From NCBI RefSeq assembly GCF_963678635.1, contig NW_026971406.1, forward strand, positions 1 to 31,088: DNA of 31,088 bases, given 5' to 3'. Below the pieces are notes generated by a model. The model worked only from the letters and a program-made list of their open reading frames with translations, was not told where the DNA came from and did no database searches. Source of the stretch: Symsagittifera roscoffensis (lineage: Eukaryota > Xenacoelomorpha > Acoela > Convolutidae). A program made the position numbers and the translations under genes. Shown piece after piece: positions 16,511 through 24,847 of the stretch. The first letter of the stretch is position 1, and every line of letters begins with the position of its first letter.

Positions 16511-19500
16511 CTATCCATCCAAGCGAACTATCCACCTCCCAATATAGCTCTGGTCCATTGAGTACGTTTTCAGCCAGCTTAGTGCTCGGTTGTCGACTCG
16601 CAGCTTGAAGGGCTCACTGCCTAGGTATGCTCTGTATTTTTCGACAAAGGTGACCACCGCGAACATCTCTGCTTTCGGTGCTCCGTACTTCATTTCTGTG
16701 TCACTTAGGACCTTGCTCCCGTATGCTATTGGTCTCAAGACTGTCTTCCCATTCCATTCTTGTTCTTGATGGAGAATCCCAGAAATAGCGACTACTGACG
16801 CGTCCGTGTCTAGCACGTACATCCCCTTCTCTGTCGGCATACCCAGTACTGGTGCCTCACATAGCTCTTTCTTTATTCTCTGGAATGACTCTTCTGCCGC
16901 GTTGTTCCACGTGAACTTCTTGCCCTTATGTCTCATTAGTTGTTGCATCGGGTATACCTTGTCCGCATAGCCCTTGATGAATTCTCTATAATAGTTGGCG
17001 AAACCCAGGAAGCTCATCAGCTGGTGCTCCGTCTTCGGTGATTTCCAGGTTAGGACTGCTTCCACGGCGTCTGGATCAGGTCTGATGCCGTGCTTATCTA
17101 CCATCCTTCCCAAGTATTTAATCGAGTCCTTGAGTATCTCGCACTTTGATGGTTTACACTTCAGCCCCGATCTTTTCATGCACGCGAACACCTCGTCAAG
17201 CCTCTCGATGTGGTCTTCTAGTGTCGGCGTTGCTATTACCACGTCGTCCACGTAGCACATTACCAGGTTGCCGTACTTCTTCGTCACGCCTATCAACGCG
17301 TGTGCCATCAGCCGCTGAAACGTGGCTGTTGCATTGCAGAGTCCAAACGGCATCCGTTTCCATTGAAACAGACCCAACTCGCAGGCGAACCCTGTCTTGT
17401 CCCTGTCTTGCTTCCTTAATGGTACCTGCCAAAAGGCCGAGCCTAAATCAAGAGTCGTAAAAAATTTCGCATCACCTAACTTCGAGAGGCTCTCATCAAT
17501 TCTAGGTATGGGATAGGCATCCTTCACCGTGACGGAGTTCAGGTATCGAAAGTCACAACAAAACCTTAACTGGTCGCCTTTCTTTTTGGCCATCACTACT
17601 CCACACGCCCACGGTGACTTGGATGGTTCTATCATGTCATACTCTAGTAACGTTTCGATTTCTTTTCTACACGCGTCCGATTTGTGTGGGGTCATGCGCC
17701 TCGCCCCCTCCCTGTGTGGTACCGCGTTTTCCTCAAGTTCAATTTCATGTTCAACAAAATTACAACACCCGATATCCGCCTTATGCCTTGAAAAGACCTC
17801 CTCGTTTCGCTCTAGTACGTCCTTGATAGCTTCGAGCTGTTCATCTTTCAGTTTGCCCCTTAAATGTTCAATCTCCGGCAGAACCGGTTTATCAGTTTGC
17901 TTTTCATCTAGTGTGGGTCGCTCTGGAAAGTTCGAACAGCTCGAAAGCCCATCGTCCGTTTCTGACTTAAGTGATTTGATAAGACCTGAAGAATCTTTTA
18001 TTCTCTGCAATCGTCTCAAGATACAAATTTTGTCCCTGTGGTTGGGACAATCAACAACTTCATTTTGTTTTGAGTTTTCAATTGTTTCATATCGAGTTTT
18101 AACCGGTAAAGCATATCCCAGCTTCCTCCCTCTCTGTATCGTGATCGGTATATCAAGGGTATTCAACAAGACACTGACGCAGAGGCCGCTCTTCGTTTTC
18201 GAAAATGATCTTCCTAAAACAGCAGCGCTTTGACTATTGGGATTCGGAACTATACACACTTGCTTGTTGTCACTTAGTTCATTATAATTTTTCATCCTCA
18301 AGCTTACGATTGCCGCTTCATTAGCTTTTAACCTCACTCTCCTACTCAAGAATACCGGTGCTTTGTTTTCATTCGCCATTATTAAATTTACCGGTTTGAT
18401 TGCGTACCTCCTATCCGGGTTCCGTATCCTGAACATTGCATTATTTAGATCAATCGTTACGTCGAAATTCCTGATGAAGTCTCTGCCCAAAATGAATTGG
18501 TCAGATTCATCTAGGTTTTCTACCACGATGAAGCTCATCCACAGGTTACGTTCCCCCAAATTGAGGGCTATTATCGGCGTCCTGCCCAGCACCCGTAGGG
18601 CCCCTTTGTTTGCAGCTGACAGCCGTATTCTCGAGTCTATCAAGTCACCTTTGTCAAAGCCCATCTTTTCCCATGTTTCGATTGGTATGACGCTCAAGAC
18701 TGCTCCCGTGTCAAGTAATCCACGCAACTGAGTCTTTTTGCCATTTATGTCTAGCACGTGCCCTGTCACGTCTGCTTCCGTCCCGATGTGCATTGCATCT
18801 TCTTCAAGCATGGCACAGTGTCCGATCGATCTTACTTTCAATTCTTCTTTCCCTACATAGATTTGTCCAATTAGGTCTTCGTCGCATGTTATCATCGTCT
18901 TGGTATAGATGTTGATTCCATCTATATTTAGCATGACCTCGTGTGGACCATAAGCTTCAGTGTACCTATTATCAACACGTACCGATTTGCTGCCCCCTCT
19001 CGTGAGTAGTGCCCTGAGCGCTCTAGAAGTCGTTTGTGGACTTATTCCACTCAAGTAGTCTGCATACACGTCAATGTGCATTATCGTCTGGTCGCTCGGC
19101 TCGCTCAAGTTTCTGGTTACCTCGTGTCCGCCCACTGTGATTATCGACATTATTCTTGCTCCGATTTTCGATATTCCAAAAGGTTTACCTGTCACCATTT
19201 TCACGGTGTTACAATTCCCGGTCTTCATTGAGCCCGTTCTAGCCTCTGGTATTGAGTTCGATCCGGTTAATGCTTCGTTAAAATTCTGTCTTTCGATCTC
19301 CAACTTTAGTCGTTGCTCTATTTCTTTCGCAGCCAGATCTTGTTTCACTTTGGCAATTGCTTCCGTCGCCGCTTTCTCATAATTTATCTCTAGAGAGCTT
19401 CCGGCCGCGGACTCTAACGCACCGCTAACATGTGTCACAGCTTTCACTGTCTTCGTCGGCAATTCGGTGTTTGGTGCCCCCAAGTTCCTAGATTCAAACT

Positions 19501-20353
19501 CGTTTTGCCTGTTCCGCTGATTCTGCACCGCCGCTAATGCCAACTTATGTTTGGGGTGATTCTGGTCCTTGACCGCTTCCCAGAACAAGGGACAATCCAT
19601 CCTGAAGTGCCCCTCCTGGTTACAGAAGAAGCATCTGGCGCCTATCTTGATGATTAAGCCGTTATAGTACTCGTGTTCCTCCATCTGGCTCATATCCTCT
19701 TCATCCGGTGCATAACCTAGGCTCTTCATGCCTTGTTTGTACGTTGTGCAGTCAGCCACATGATGATCCGCTGACCCGCAGTTCGCGCATGATCTGCGCT
19801 TGTCCATATCATCTCTAGGTTTGTACCATGATGACCTCTGGGGTTGGCTTCCCCCTTGCGTGTTCCTGTTTTCGGAATATGAGTACTTCTTAGGTTTCAT
19901 CAGCATGTATTCTCTTGATTTCTGTCTCATTTCTTCTGGGGTGGGTGCGCTGTCCTTCGACAATGTGTAGTATGTTGCTAACATTGTCCTTAAGTCATCA
20001 CTTTTCACCCCATCGATGAACTTCGAGGCAATGCTAAAGTTCCGTCTATTTGTCGACTCCTCTGGGTCACTCCTCCTTCTCAAGCTCTCGAGGTCATCTA
20101 GGAACCGATCTATTGACTCGTCGTCCCTCTGCCTTCTCTTTTCAAATCGCATCATCGCTTGGTGACCCTTCATGCCTGACCCGAACCGATTCAGCAATAT
20201 CTCGAAGATCTTGTCCGCGGTGTCGCGTTCTTCCTCCTTCTTTGCGACCACGCATTTTAATGCCGTTCCTTCCAAGTTGCTCAGTATGGCTGTACATGCT
20301 TGTCTTTCGTCACTCAAGTTATCTTGTTCTAGATGTAATCTCATCACTTCCAC
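16511..20353 (-). CDS. gag-pol: Gag C-terminus, protease, reverse transcriptase and most of RNase H (Pol part 1)
   Basis: The frame follows the gag ORF directly, separated by TGA at 20354-20356, without a credible ATG of its own. In order: capsid helices (residues 1-130, with LSNLEGTALKC and IFEILLNRFGSG), two CCHC zinc knuckles for RNA binding (CANC...H...C at 189-202 and CFFC...H...C at 241-254), aspartic protease LLDTGA (546-551) with ILGRDF (621-626), RT (FCCDFRYLN at 931, MPFGLCNATATFQ at 1001, YVDD at 1034-1037), and RNase H with Asp1184, Glu1229 and Asp1254. The frame stops at TAG after GRWIVRLDG, before the last RNase H aspartate, which lies in the next ORF. The protease is preceded by a long, 290-residue region without recognised domains. 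Cell role: cytoplasmic reverse transcription of element RNA. Confidence 0.93.
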   Translation of the reverse strand: MEVMRLHLEQDNLSDERQACTAILSNLEGTALKCVVAKKEEERDTADKIFEILLNRFGSGMKGHQAMMRFEKRRQRDDESIDRFLDDLESLRRRSDPEESTNRRNFSIASKFIDGVKSDDLRTMLATYYTLSKDSAPTPEEMRQKSREYMLMKPKKYSYSENRNTQGGSQPQRSSWYKPRDDMDKRRSCANCGSADHHVADCTTYKQGMKSLGYAPDEEDMSQMEEHEYYNGLIIKIGARCFFCNQEGHFRMDCPLFWEAVKDQNHPKHKLALAAVQNQRNRQNEFESRNLGAPNTELPTKTVKAVTHVSGALESAAGSSLEINYEKAATEAIAKVKQDLAAKEIEQRLKLEIERQNFNEALTGSNSIPEARTGSMKTGNCNTVKMVTGKPFGISKIGARIMSIITVGGHEVTRNLSEPSDQTIMHIDVYADYLSGISPQTTSRALRALLTRGGSKSVRVDNRYTEAYGPHEVMLNIDGINIYTKTMITCDEDLIGQIYVGKEELKVRSIGHCAMLEEDAMHIGTEADVTGHVLDINGKKTQLRGLLDTGAVLSVIPIETWEKMGFDKGDLIDSRIRLSAANKGALRVLGRTPIIALNLGERNLWMSFIVVENLDESDQFILGRDFIRNFDVTIDLNNAMFRIRNPDRRYAIKPVNLIMANENKAPVFLSRRVRLKANEAAIVSLRMKNYNELSDNKQVCIVPNPNSQSAAVLGRSFSKTKSGLCVSVLLNTLDIPITIQRGRKLGYALPVKTRYETIENSKQNEVVDCPNHRDKICILRRLQRIKDSSGLIKSLKSETDDGLSSCSNFPERPTLDEKQTDKPVLPEIEHLRGKLKDEQLEAIKDVLERNEEVFSRHKADIGCCNFVEHEIELEENAVPHREGARRMTPHKSDACRKEIETLLEYDMIEPSKSPWACGVVMAKKKGDQLRFCCDFRYLNSVTVKDAYPIPRIDESLSKLGDAKFFTTLDLGSAFWQVPLRKQDRDKTGFACELGLFQWKRMPFGLCNATATFQRLMAHALIGVTKKYGNLVMCYVDDVVIATPTLEDHIERLDEVFACMKRSGLKCKPSKCEILKDSIKYLGRMVDKHGIRPDPDAVEAVLTWKSPKTEHQLMSFLGFANYYREFIKGYADKVYPMQQLMRHKGKKFTWNNAAEESFQRIKKELCEAPVLGMPTEKGMYVLDTDASVVAISGILHQEQEWNGKTVLRPIAYGSKVLSDTEMKYGAPKAEMFAVVTFVEKYRAYLGSEPFKLRVDNRALSWLKTYSMDQSYIGRWIVRLDG

Positions 20354-21553
20354 TCAAGTGTCAATGCATCCATCGGAGTCGTCCTTGAATTCTTTTGGCT
20401 TCTTGAATGTCTTTCTTGATTTTCCCTCTCTCCTGTCGCTCGAGTCAGTGTTCCTCGTGGCGAAGGCCTCTAGAGTCCTGTTCATCATCTCCCAAGTGCT
20501 GGCCCATGTCATAGCATCCGGTCCTGTGTTGCTGTTAGCTGTTGAATCTCCCGGAGCAGTCGTTGTATTCGACGTTCCATTCTTCATTATTGTTTTCGCA
20601 GCTGTTGGTGCTATGCTTATCGCACCCCTGGTTAAGGGCAACGGTGTCGATTGTCGTTTGTTCCTTTGTGGTTCTGCAAAGTCAACTCTGGTGCCTTGCG
20701 TACGATCCGCTGCCGGTCTTTCTTGTGGAGTAGAACCTCTCAAGATTGCATCCAACTTTGCCTGTATTTCACACGAACTCTCGGCTTGACTCCTGCTCAT
20801 TGTGTCCATTCTCCTTTCCAGGCTCCCTAATTGGCTGTTGACATCATCATATCGGTTCTTCAACTGCTGCATGTCTGTTTTGATGTTCTTTTCTCGTTCT
20901 TCATTGGTGGCTTCTACCTTATCTGACATTTCCTTGAGTCTCTCATCTGTTGCCTTAGCTAGGTTAAAATAACTGTCTAGATACTCGTGCTTGTTGTATC
21001 TTATCCCCTTTTTTATCACCTCTCTGTCTTCTTCACTGTGCTTAAGTCTTTTGTCAATCTGATTTAATTTCGCCAACAAGTCACCCAGCTCAATGTTAGT
21101 CTCTTCATGGTCAGCTGTCGGTCTCTCTTCGGCCGTAGCCTCTGCTTTAGCTTGTTCCTCTCTTGGATTGGCTTCTGAGGTCTTCGTGCTCACTGTCCCA
21201 AACGTTCGTGCTCTTTCTGCTTTTGGTTCTTCAGTCACGTTTTCTTTTGTTTTTATTCCGAACATTATTCCCAATTTTTCCGTAAAAGATGTCCTCTTTA
21301 CTTGAGAGTCTTCTTTCACCGTTTCTTCGGTGTTGCCTATTGCATTTTCCGCGTCATCTATCGGTGAGAACTCTATGGGATTCTGGTTCGGTTCCTCTGC
21401 ATTGGGCATTGGAGTTGACTCTGTCGCCATCTTCCTTGTTTCATCCACACTTTGATCGGGTGTCTCTAGATCAATCTCGATGGTGGGTTCTACTCGCTCC
21501 CCTTCCGTGCCCTCTTTCGCCCTGTTCTCCGCTGTACTCCTTGTGCTGACCAT
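20354..21553 (-). CDS. gag: Gag N-terminal part (399 aa), ended by TGA inside capsid
   Basis: The ATG at 21553 is preferred: it opens MVSTRS, a common start of Ty3/gypsy polyproteins, and lies 5 nt after an acceptor-like CTTTTCAG. The frame is also open upstream to an ATG at 21679. The first 110 residues are acidic and low in complexity. Residues about 150-275 are a Lys/Glu-rich coiled coil (LAKLNQIDKRLKHSEEDREV and following), a likely oligomerisation region. After a Ser/Thr/Asn linker the capsid begins (PKEFKDDSDGCIDT) and is cut by TGA at 20354-20356; the next codon opens the Pol part 1 frame with the remaining capsid helices. The two ORFs are thus one frame. Confidence 0.8.
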   Translation of the reverse strand: MVSTRSTAENRAKEGTEGERVEPTIEIDLETPDQSVDETRKMATESTPMPNAEEPNQNPIEFSPIDDAENAIGNTEETVKEDSQVKRTSFTEKLGIMFGIKTKENVTEEPKAERARTFGTVSTKTSEANPREEQAKAEATAEERPTADHEETNIELGDLLAKLNQIDKRLKHSEEDREVIKKGIRYNKHEYLDSYFNLAKATDERLKEMSDKVEATNEEREKNIKTDMQQLKNRYDDVNSQLGSLERRMDTMSRSQAESSCEIQAKLDAILRGSTPQERPAADRTQGTRVDFAEPQRNKRQSTPLPLTRGAISIAPTAAKTIMKNGTSNTTTAPGDSTANSNTGPDAMTWASTWEMMNRTLEAFATRNTDSSDRREGKSRKTFKKPKEFKDDSDGCIDT

Positions 21554-21960
21554 GTTAACTGAAAAGTTCGTCTTCGTTATCTTTGGGCCCGTTGATGTCG
21601 TTCCGCGCAGCGATGAATTATATTTCGTGTTTGATCCACTTGACCTTTTTTCGAGCACCGGTACCCTACTCCGCCTCATTATTTCTATTTACAACTGCTT
21701 CTATTTACAATTTTATTATATACACGATTCTATTCTAAGGGTAAAAAAAATATTTTTTGTGGTAACAAATTCTGTACAACGTGTTAAAAACCTTATCTAA
21801 TTCTCTTTCTAAAACCTCCGAAAAATTTTCCTTAATTTGGTCTTAACCCTACCTATTTCGATTTGTCTTATTCTGTCTTAAAACGCACTTGTTGTAATTT
21901 GACTTCAATTTCTATACCGTCCCAAGACTATTCGTCACTATCACAGTACTCTCCGTTAGT

Positions 21961-22620
21961 GTCCTAAGACCCTTGTACCAAGACCACTGTTCCAAGACTA
22001 GTGTCCCAAGACTACTGTCCCAAGGGTAGTGTCCCAAGACCAGTGTCCCAAGACTACTGTCCCAAGACTAGTGTCCCAAGGCTAGTGTCCCAAGACTACT
22101 GTCCCAAGACTAGTGTCCCAAGGGTAGTGTCCCAAGACCAGTGTCCCAAGGCTGGTGTCCCAAGACTAGTGTCCCAAGACTAGTGTCCCAAGGGTAGTGT
22201 CCCAAGACCAGTGTCCCAAGGCTGGTGTCCCAAGACTAGTGTCCCAAGACTAGTGTCCCTAGACCACTGTCCCAAGACTGTCCCAAGACCACTGTCCGAA
22301 GACCCTGTCCCAAGACCACTGTCCCAAGACCCCTGTCCCAAGACCCTGTCCCAAGACCACTGTCCCAAGACCCTGTCCCAAGACCCTGTCCCAAGACCCT
22401 GTCCCAAGACCCTGTCCCAAGACCACTGTCCCAAGACCACTGTCCCAAGACCCTGTCCCAAGACCACTGTCCCAAGACCCTGTCCCAAGACCACTGTCCC
22501 AAGACCACTGTCCCAAGACCCTGTCCCAAGACCACTGTCCCAAGACCCTGTCCCAAGACCACTGTCCCAAGACCCTGTCCCAAGACCACTATCCCAAGAC
22601 TGCTCTGTCCCAAGACTTCT
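21961..22620 (-). repeat. Tandem array of a 12-15-bp GTCCCAAGAC-type unit with G-quadruplex potential
   Basis: About 45 copies of GTCCCAAGAC plus a variable 2-5-base tail (CACT, CCT, TAGT, CAGT). The left part shows a 70-bp higher-order period (five 14-bp units; compare 22151 with 22221). The right part, from about 22300, uses CACT and CCT tails. In element sense the unit is G-rich: near 22371-22420 GGG runs alternate with ACA and TCTT spacers, which meets the usual G-quadruplex pattern. Both strands are open across the array only because the unit lacks stops; no protein is implied. Confidence 0.95.
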
Positions 22621-23461
22621 TCGGTCTTGTCCCAATACTCGTCACGGAGTGTCTTCCTCGTTGTAGGGTCTTCTTGAACCACCGTACCTTGTACCACCAC
22701 TCAAGCTCTAGTAAAATTTTCCCAAAAACCCTCTCTTAAAAGCCAAATGCTGACCCCCCTCTTCTTTTTGGTTGTTTCTATTTCAATGTAGGTGCGCAGG
22801 TATCTTGTGATCACCTGTTCGTATAAAACCAAACACAAATCCTCAATAAAATGCAACAAAAAATTTTAAGTAAGAAAAATAATAAAAACAGAAAAATGAG
22901 CCCACCTAAAATTTAAAGGTGACCAATGTCTACCTTTCGTCTAAAAAAAAATGTCTGGTACCTAATTGCCACGCGTTTTCCTCCCCCCACTAGTGATCTT
23001 ATGGGGTATCACAAAAGCTGTCTATATCCGGTCCCCCCTACCAAACCAACCAGCGTACCAGCCTTAACTCGAGTTGGATTTTGGATCTCCACCTAATATT
23101 ACCAACGCGTATTAATTTCTAATGTAACTAAGTCAACGATGTCGACTAATTAGTTACTCTAATTTCCCCCTTTTTGCAATTTACAACCGCCAACCTCTAG
23201 CCTAACCAGTCCCCCTTCTAACCTCCCCCCTTTTTAGCCCCCCTTCTTAAGCCTAAAAATTACTTTAAGCGCCGGGTGCTAAACCTCTCAAGAGAAAACC
23301 GTAGACCTGTTTCCAGGCCTGCTCAAGTAAAAACGTTCCTCAAAACTGGGGGATTTCGCTTATCCAATTTTACACTTATTTCCTATAATGTAATGTGGAT
23401 TCTAACGATACCCGTTCTGCCCAACTTGAGAACTCGAGAATTGCCAAATCCTTCTTGGCTG

Positions 23462-23656
23462 CTTTCCCACTCGACTGGTCACCTGTTCCAGTCCAGTCTC
23501 CTATTGGTTCAGCCAAGTGTCCCTGAACCACTTTCCCACTCGGCTGGTCACCTCTTCCAGTCAAGTCTCCTATTGGTTCAGCTCAAGTGTCCCTGAACCA
23601 CTTTCCCACTCGGCTGGTCACCTCTTCCAGTCAAGTCTCCTATTGGTCCAGCTAAG
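23462..23656. repeat. 69-70-bp tandem repeat, nearly three copies
   Basis: Copies begin at 23462, 23531 and 23601 with CTTTCCCACTCG and run through GGTCACC, TTCCAGTC, AGTCTCCTATTGG and GTGTCCCTGAACCA. The second and third copies are closer to each other than to the first, and the third is cut short near 23656. CCTATTGG holds an inverted CCAAT motif (ATTGG) in every copy. Function unknown; it lies in the element leader. Confidence 0.9.
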
Positions 23657-23820
23657 TTCCAAGCTATCTGAAAACCCTTGACAACGCCCCACTTCGGGCA
23701 CTTTATTCAGTTTACTGGTTTAAATTGCTAGGTTGATCGAACCGATCGAACTTGTAAAACAGTATGGGTATACTATTTAATTAATATAAAGGTTTGATCC
23801 AACTAATCTGGTGTCAAAGT

Positions 23821-23930
23821 CACTGTCTTTTTTCGTTTTATGGTTTTTGTTCCTTTTTCTATTCTTTTTTGGTTTTTGTTTTGCTTTTTGTCTTTTTGCT
23901 CGTGTTTTTGTCCCCCTAGTTGCCCCCCTT
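23821..23930 (-). other. A-rich leader tract
   Basis: About 110 nt that are T-rich on the + strand (repeats of CTTTTT and GGTTTTTGTT) and therefore A-rich in element RNA. No ORF is present. Unstructured A-rich leaders can bind poly(A)-binding protein or aid translation, but nothing here shows that. Confidence 0.5.
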
Positions 23931-24118
23931 TACTCGGTTAGCTAAGCCTCGTTCGGAGAGCGTACCAGGAAATTTTCTCGAGTTTTCTTAAAAAGCTATC
24001 ACGGTACAACCGGAAGGTTTGCACGTTCCTGTCGAACCGTACCGCCGGTACTCTAGAATGGGCATTCAGCCCGAAGCTGTCTCAAGTGGGTTCGACTCCG
24101 TAGTCTTGATGTCGTAAA

Positions 24119-24133
24119 CACCCAGGAGCGCCA
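24119..24133 (-). promoter_or_regulatory. Candidate primer-binding site, tRNA-Asn-like
   Basis: Sense TGGCGCTCCTGGGTG starts 11 nt after the LTR end. Its complement CACCCAGGAGCGCCA looks like a tRNA 3' end: CCA preceded by discriminator G and a seven-base acceptor strand CAGGAGC. Metazoan tRNA-Asn ends in a similar CACCC-GG---CGCCA. The 11-nt gap from the LTR is longer than usual, and the host tRNA sequence is not available here. Confidence 0.4.
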
Positions 24134-24484
24134 TAAAAACACTATGTAACATTCGTCTACTACAGTCACACATGAGGCTTAAGAAAAATAGGCCCTATAA
24201 CTATTGGCTCAGGAGTCAGGGACACTATCTCTTGTGTTTTTCCGCCTCAAATCAGTCGGAGCCAATTCGGTTCGCTTGTGACATGAGACTACGACCCGTT
24301 ACAGCTTAAAGGCTACTACTAAAATATCCCCCCACTCTAGAATTAGAAACGTCCCCATACTTAGGTCTCTAGATACCCAAAATACATGAACGCCGTTAAA
24401 AACCGGGTTGGAACAATCCGTTAAGTTACTTTTTATTAGACAGTGGAACTTTGATCCATTTCAGATGGATCAACCTAAAACTCG

Positions 24485-24493
24485 CCTTACCTC
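24485..24493 (-). promoter_or_regulatory. Candidate 5' splice site in the LTR (GAG|GTAAGG)
   Basis: Sense TTATGTTGAG|GTAAGGCGAG agrees well with the metazoan donor consensus. It lies about 325 nt downstream of the predicted start site and upstream of AATAAA, so every full-length RNA would contain it. Candidate partners are the acceptors at 12581 and 21559. Confidence 0.5.
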
Positions 24494-24810
24494 AACATAA
24501 CAATTATAAAACACACTCTAGAATTTTAAATTAAGGACTCACATGTTGATGCGCTCAAGCACAGGAAGTAATTAAATGGGTGAGCAACTCTAGAATTAAC
24601 TAAAATAACTAGATAAGTTCAATGTTTATCAGTTTGAATGGTAATGGTAAGTTTGAACTCAAGAACGAAGTTTTATGTGGACCATTGGGACACTCAAGCT
24701 GTCCACCTTTCCGTCGAAGGTTCACTCTGGTCCAGTTCGAATAATTACTCTCTCGGGAATACTCTGTCTTCTATTTCAGATAGGACAGCTCTACTCTTGT
24801 TCACTATGAT

Positions 24811-24833
24811 GGAAATTGCGAATAGCAATTTCC
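24811..24833 (-). promoter_or_regulatory. Perfect 9-bp hairpin at the predicted transcription start
   Basis: GGAAATTGC and GCAATTTCC form a perfect inverted repeat around a 5-base loop, 7-29 nt downstream of the TATA-like sequence. The copy in the other LTR (2823-2845) is identical. It could be a cap-proximal RNA stem or a binding site for a dimeric factor. Confidence 0.7.
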
Positions 24834-24839
24834 CACTCG

Positions 24840-24847
24840 TTTTTATA
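24840..24847 (-). promoter_or_regulatory. TATA box of the LTR promoter
   Basis: Sense GTCATATAAAAACGAG, about 180 nt from the LTR start, is the best core-promoter match in the LTR. It predicts initiation near 24810-24818, inside the hairpin. Confidence 0.6.

Larger units (their letters stand above)
21554..24118 (-). other. Long non-coding leader of the retrotransposon
   Basis: About 2.6 kb between the primer-binding site and gag has no recognisable protein. It holds, in sense order, an A-rich tract, a 69-70-bp tandem repeat and a 12-15-bp G-rich repeat array. A candidate acceptor CTTTTCAG|TTAACATGG lies at 21559-21560, just before the gag ATG; with the LTR donor it would remove almost the whole leader as an intron. 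The pyrimidine tract before that acceptor is poor. The stretch 22640-23460 shows no gene, only C-rich runs (several CCCCC) and AT-rich sequence. Confidence 0.6.

Noticed and set aside
272-20356. Alternative genetic code reading TAA/TAG as Tyr and TGA as Trp
   Set aside because: The long frames all end in TGA, and the nucleoplasmin exons and other frames do not need recoding; three separate mutations are simpler.
21961-22620. CRISPR array
   Set aside because: Units of 12-15 bp are contiguous without unique spacers, and the context is a eukaryotic retrotransposon.
22001-22700. Overlapping long ORFs on both strands reading LGTVVLGQG- and SQDCPKT-type repeats
   Set aside because: They arise from a stop-free 12-15-bp tandem repeat; no start context, no domain, and all are open for the same trivial reason.
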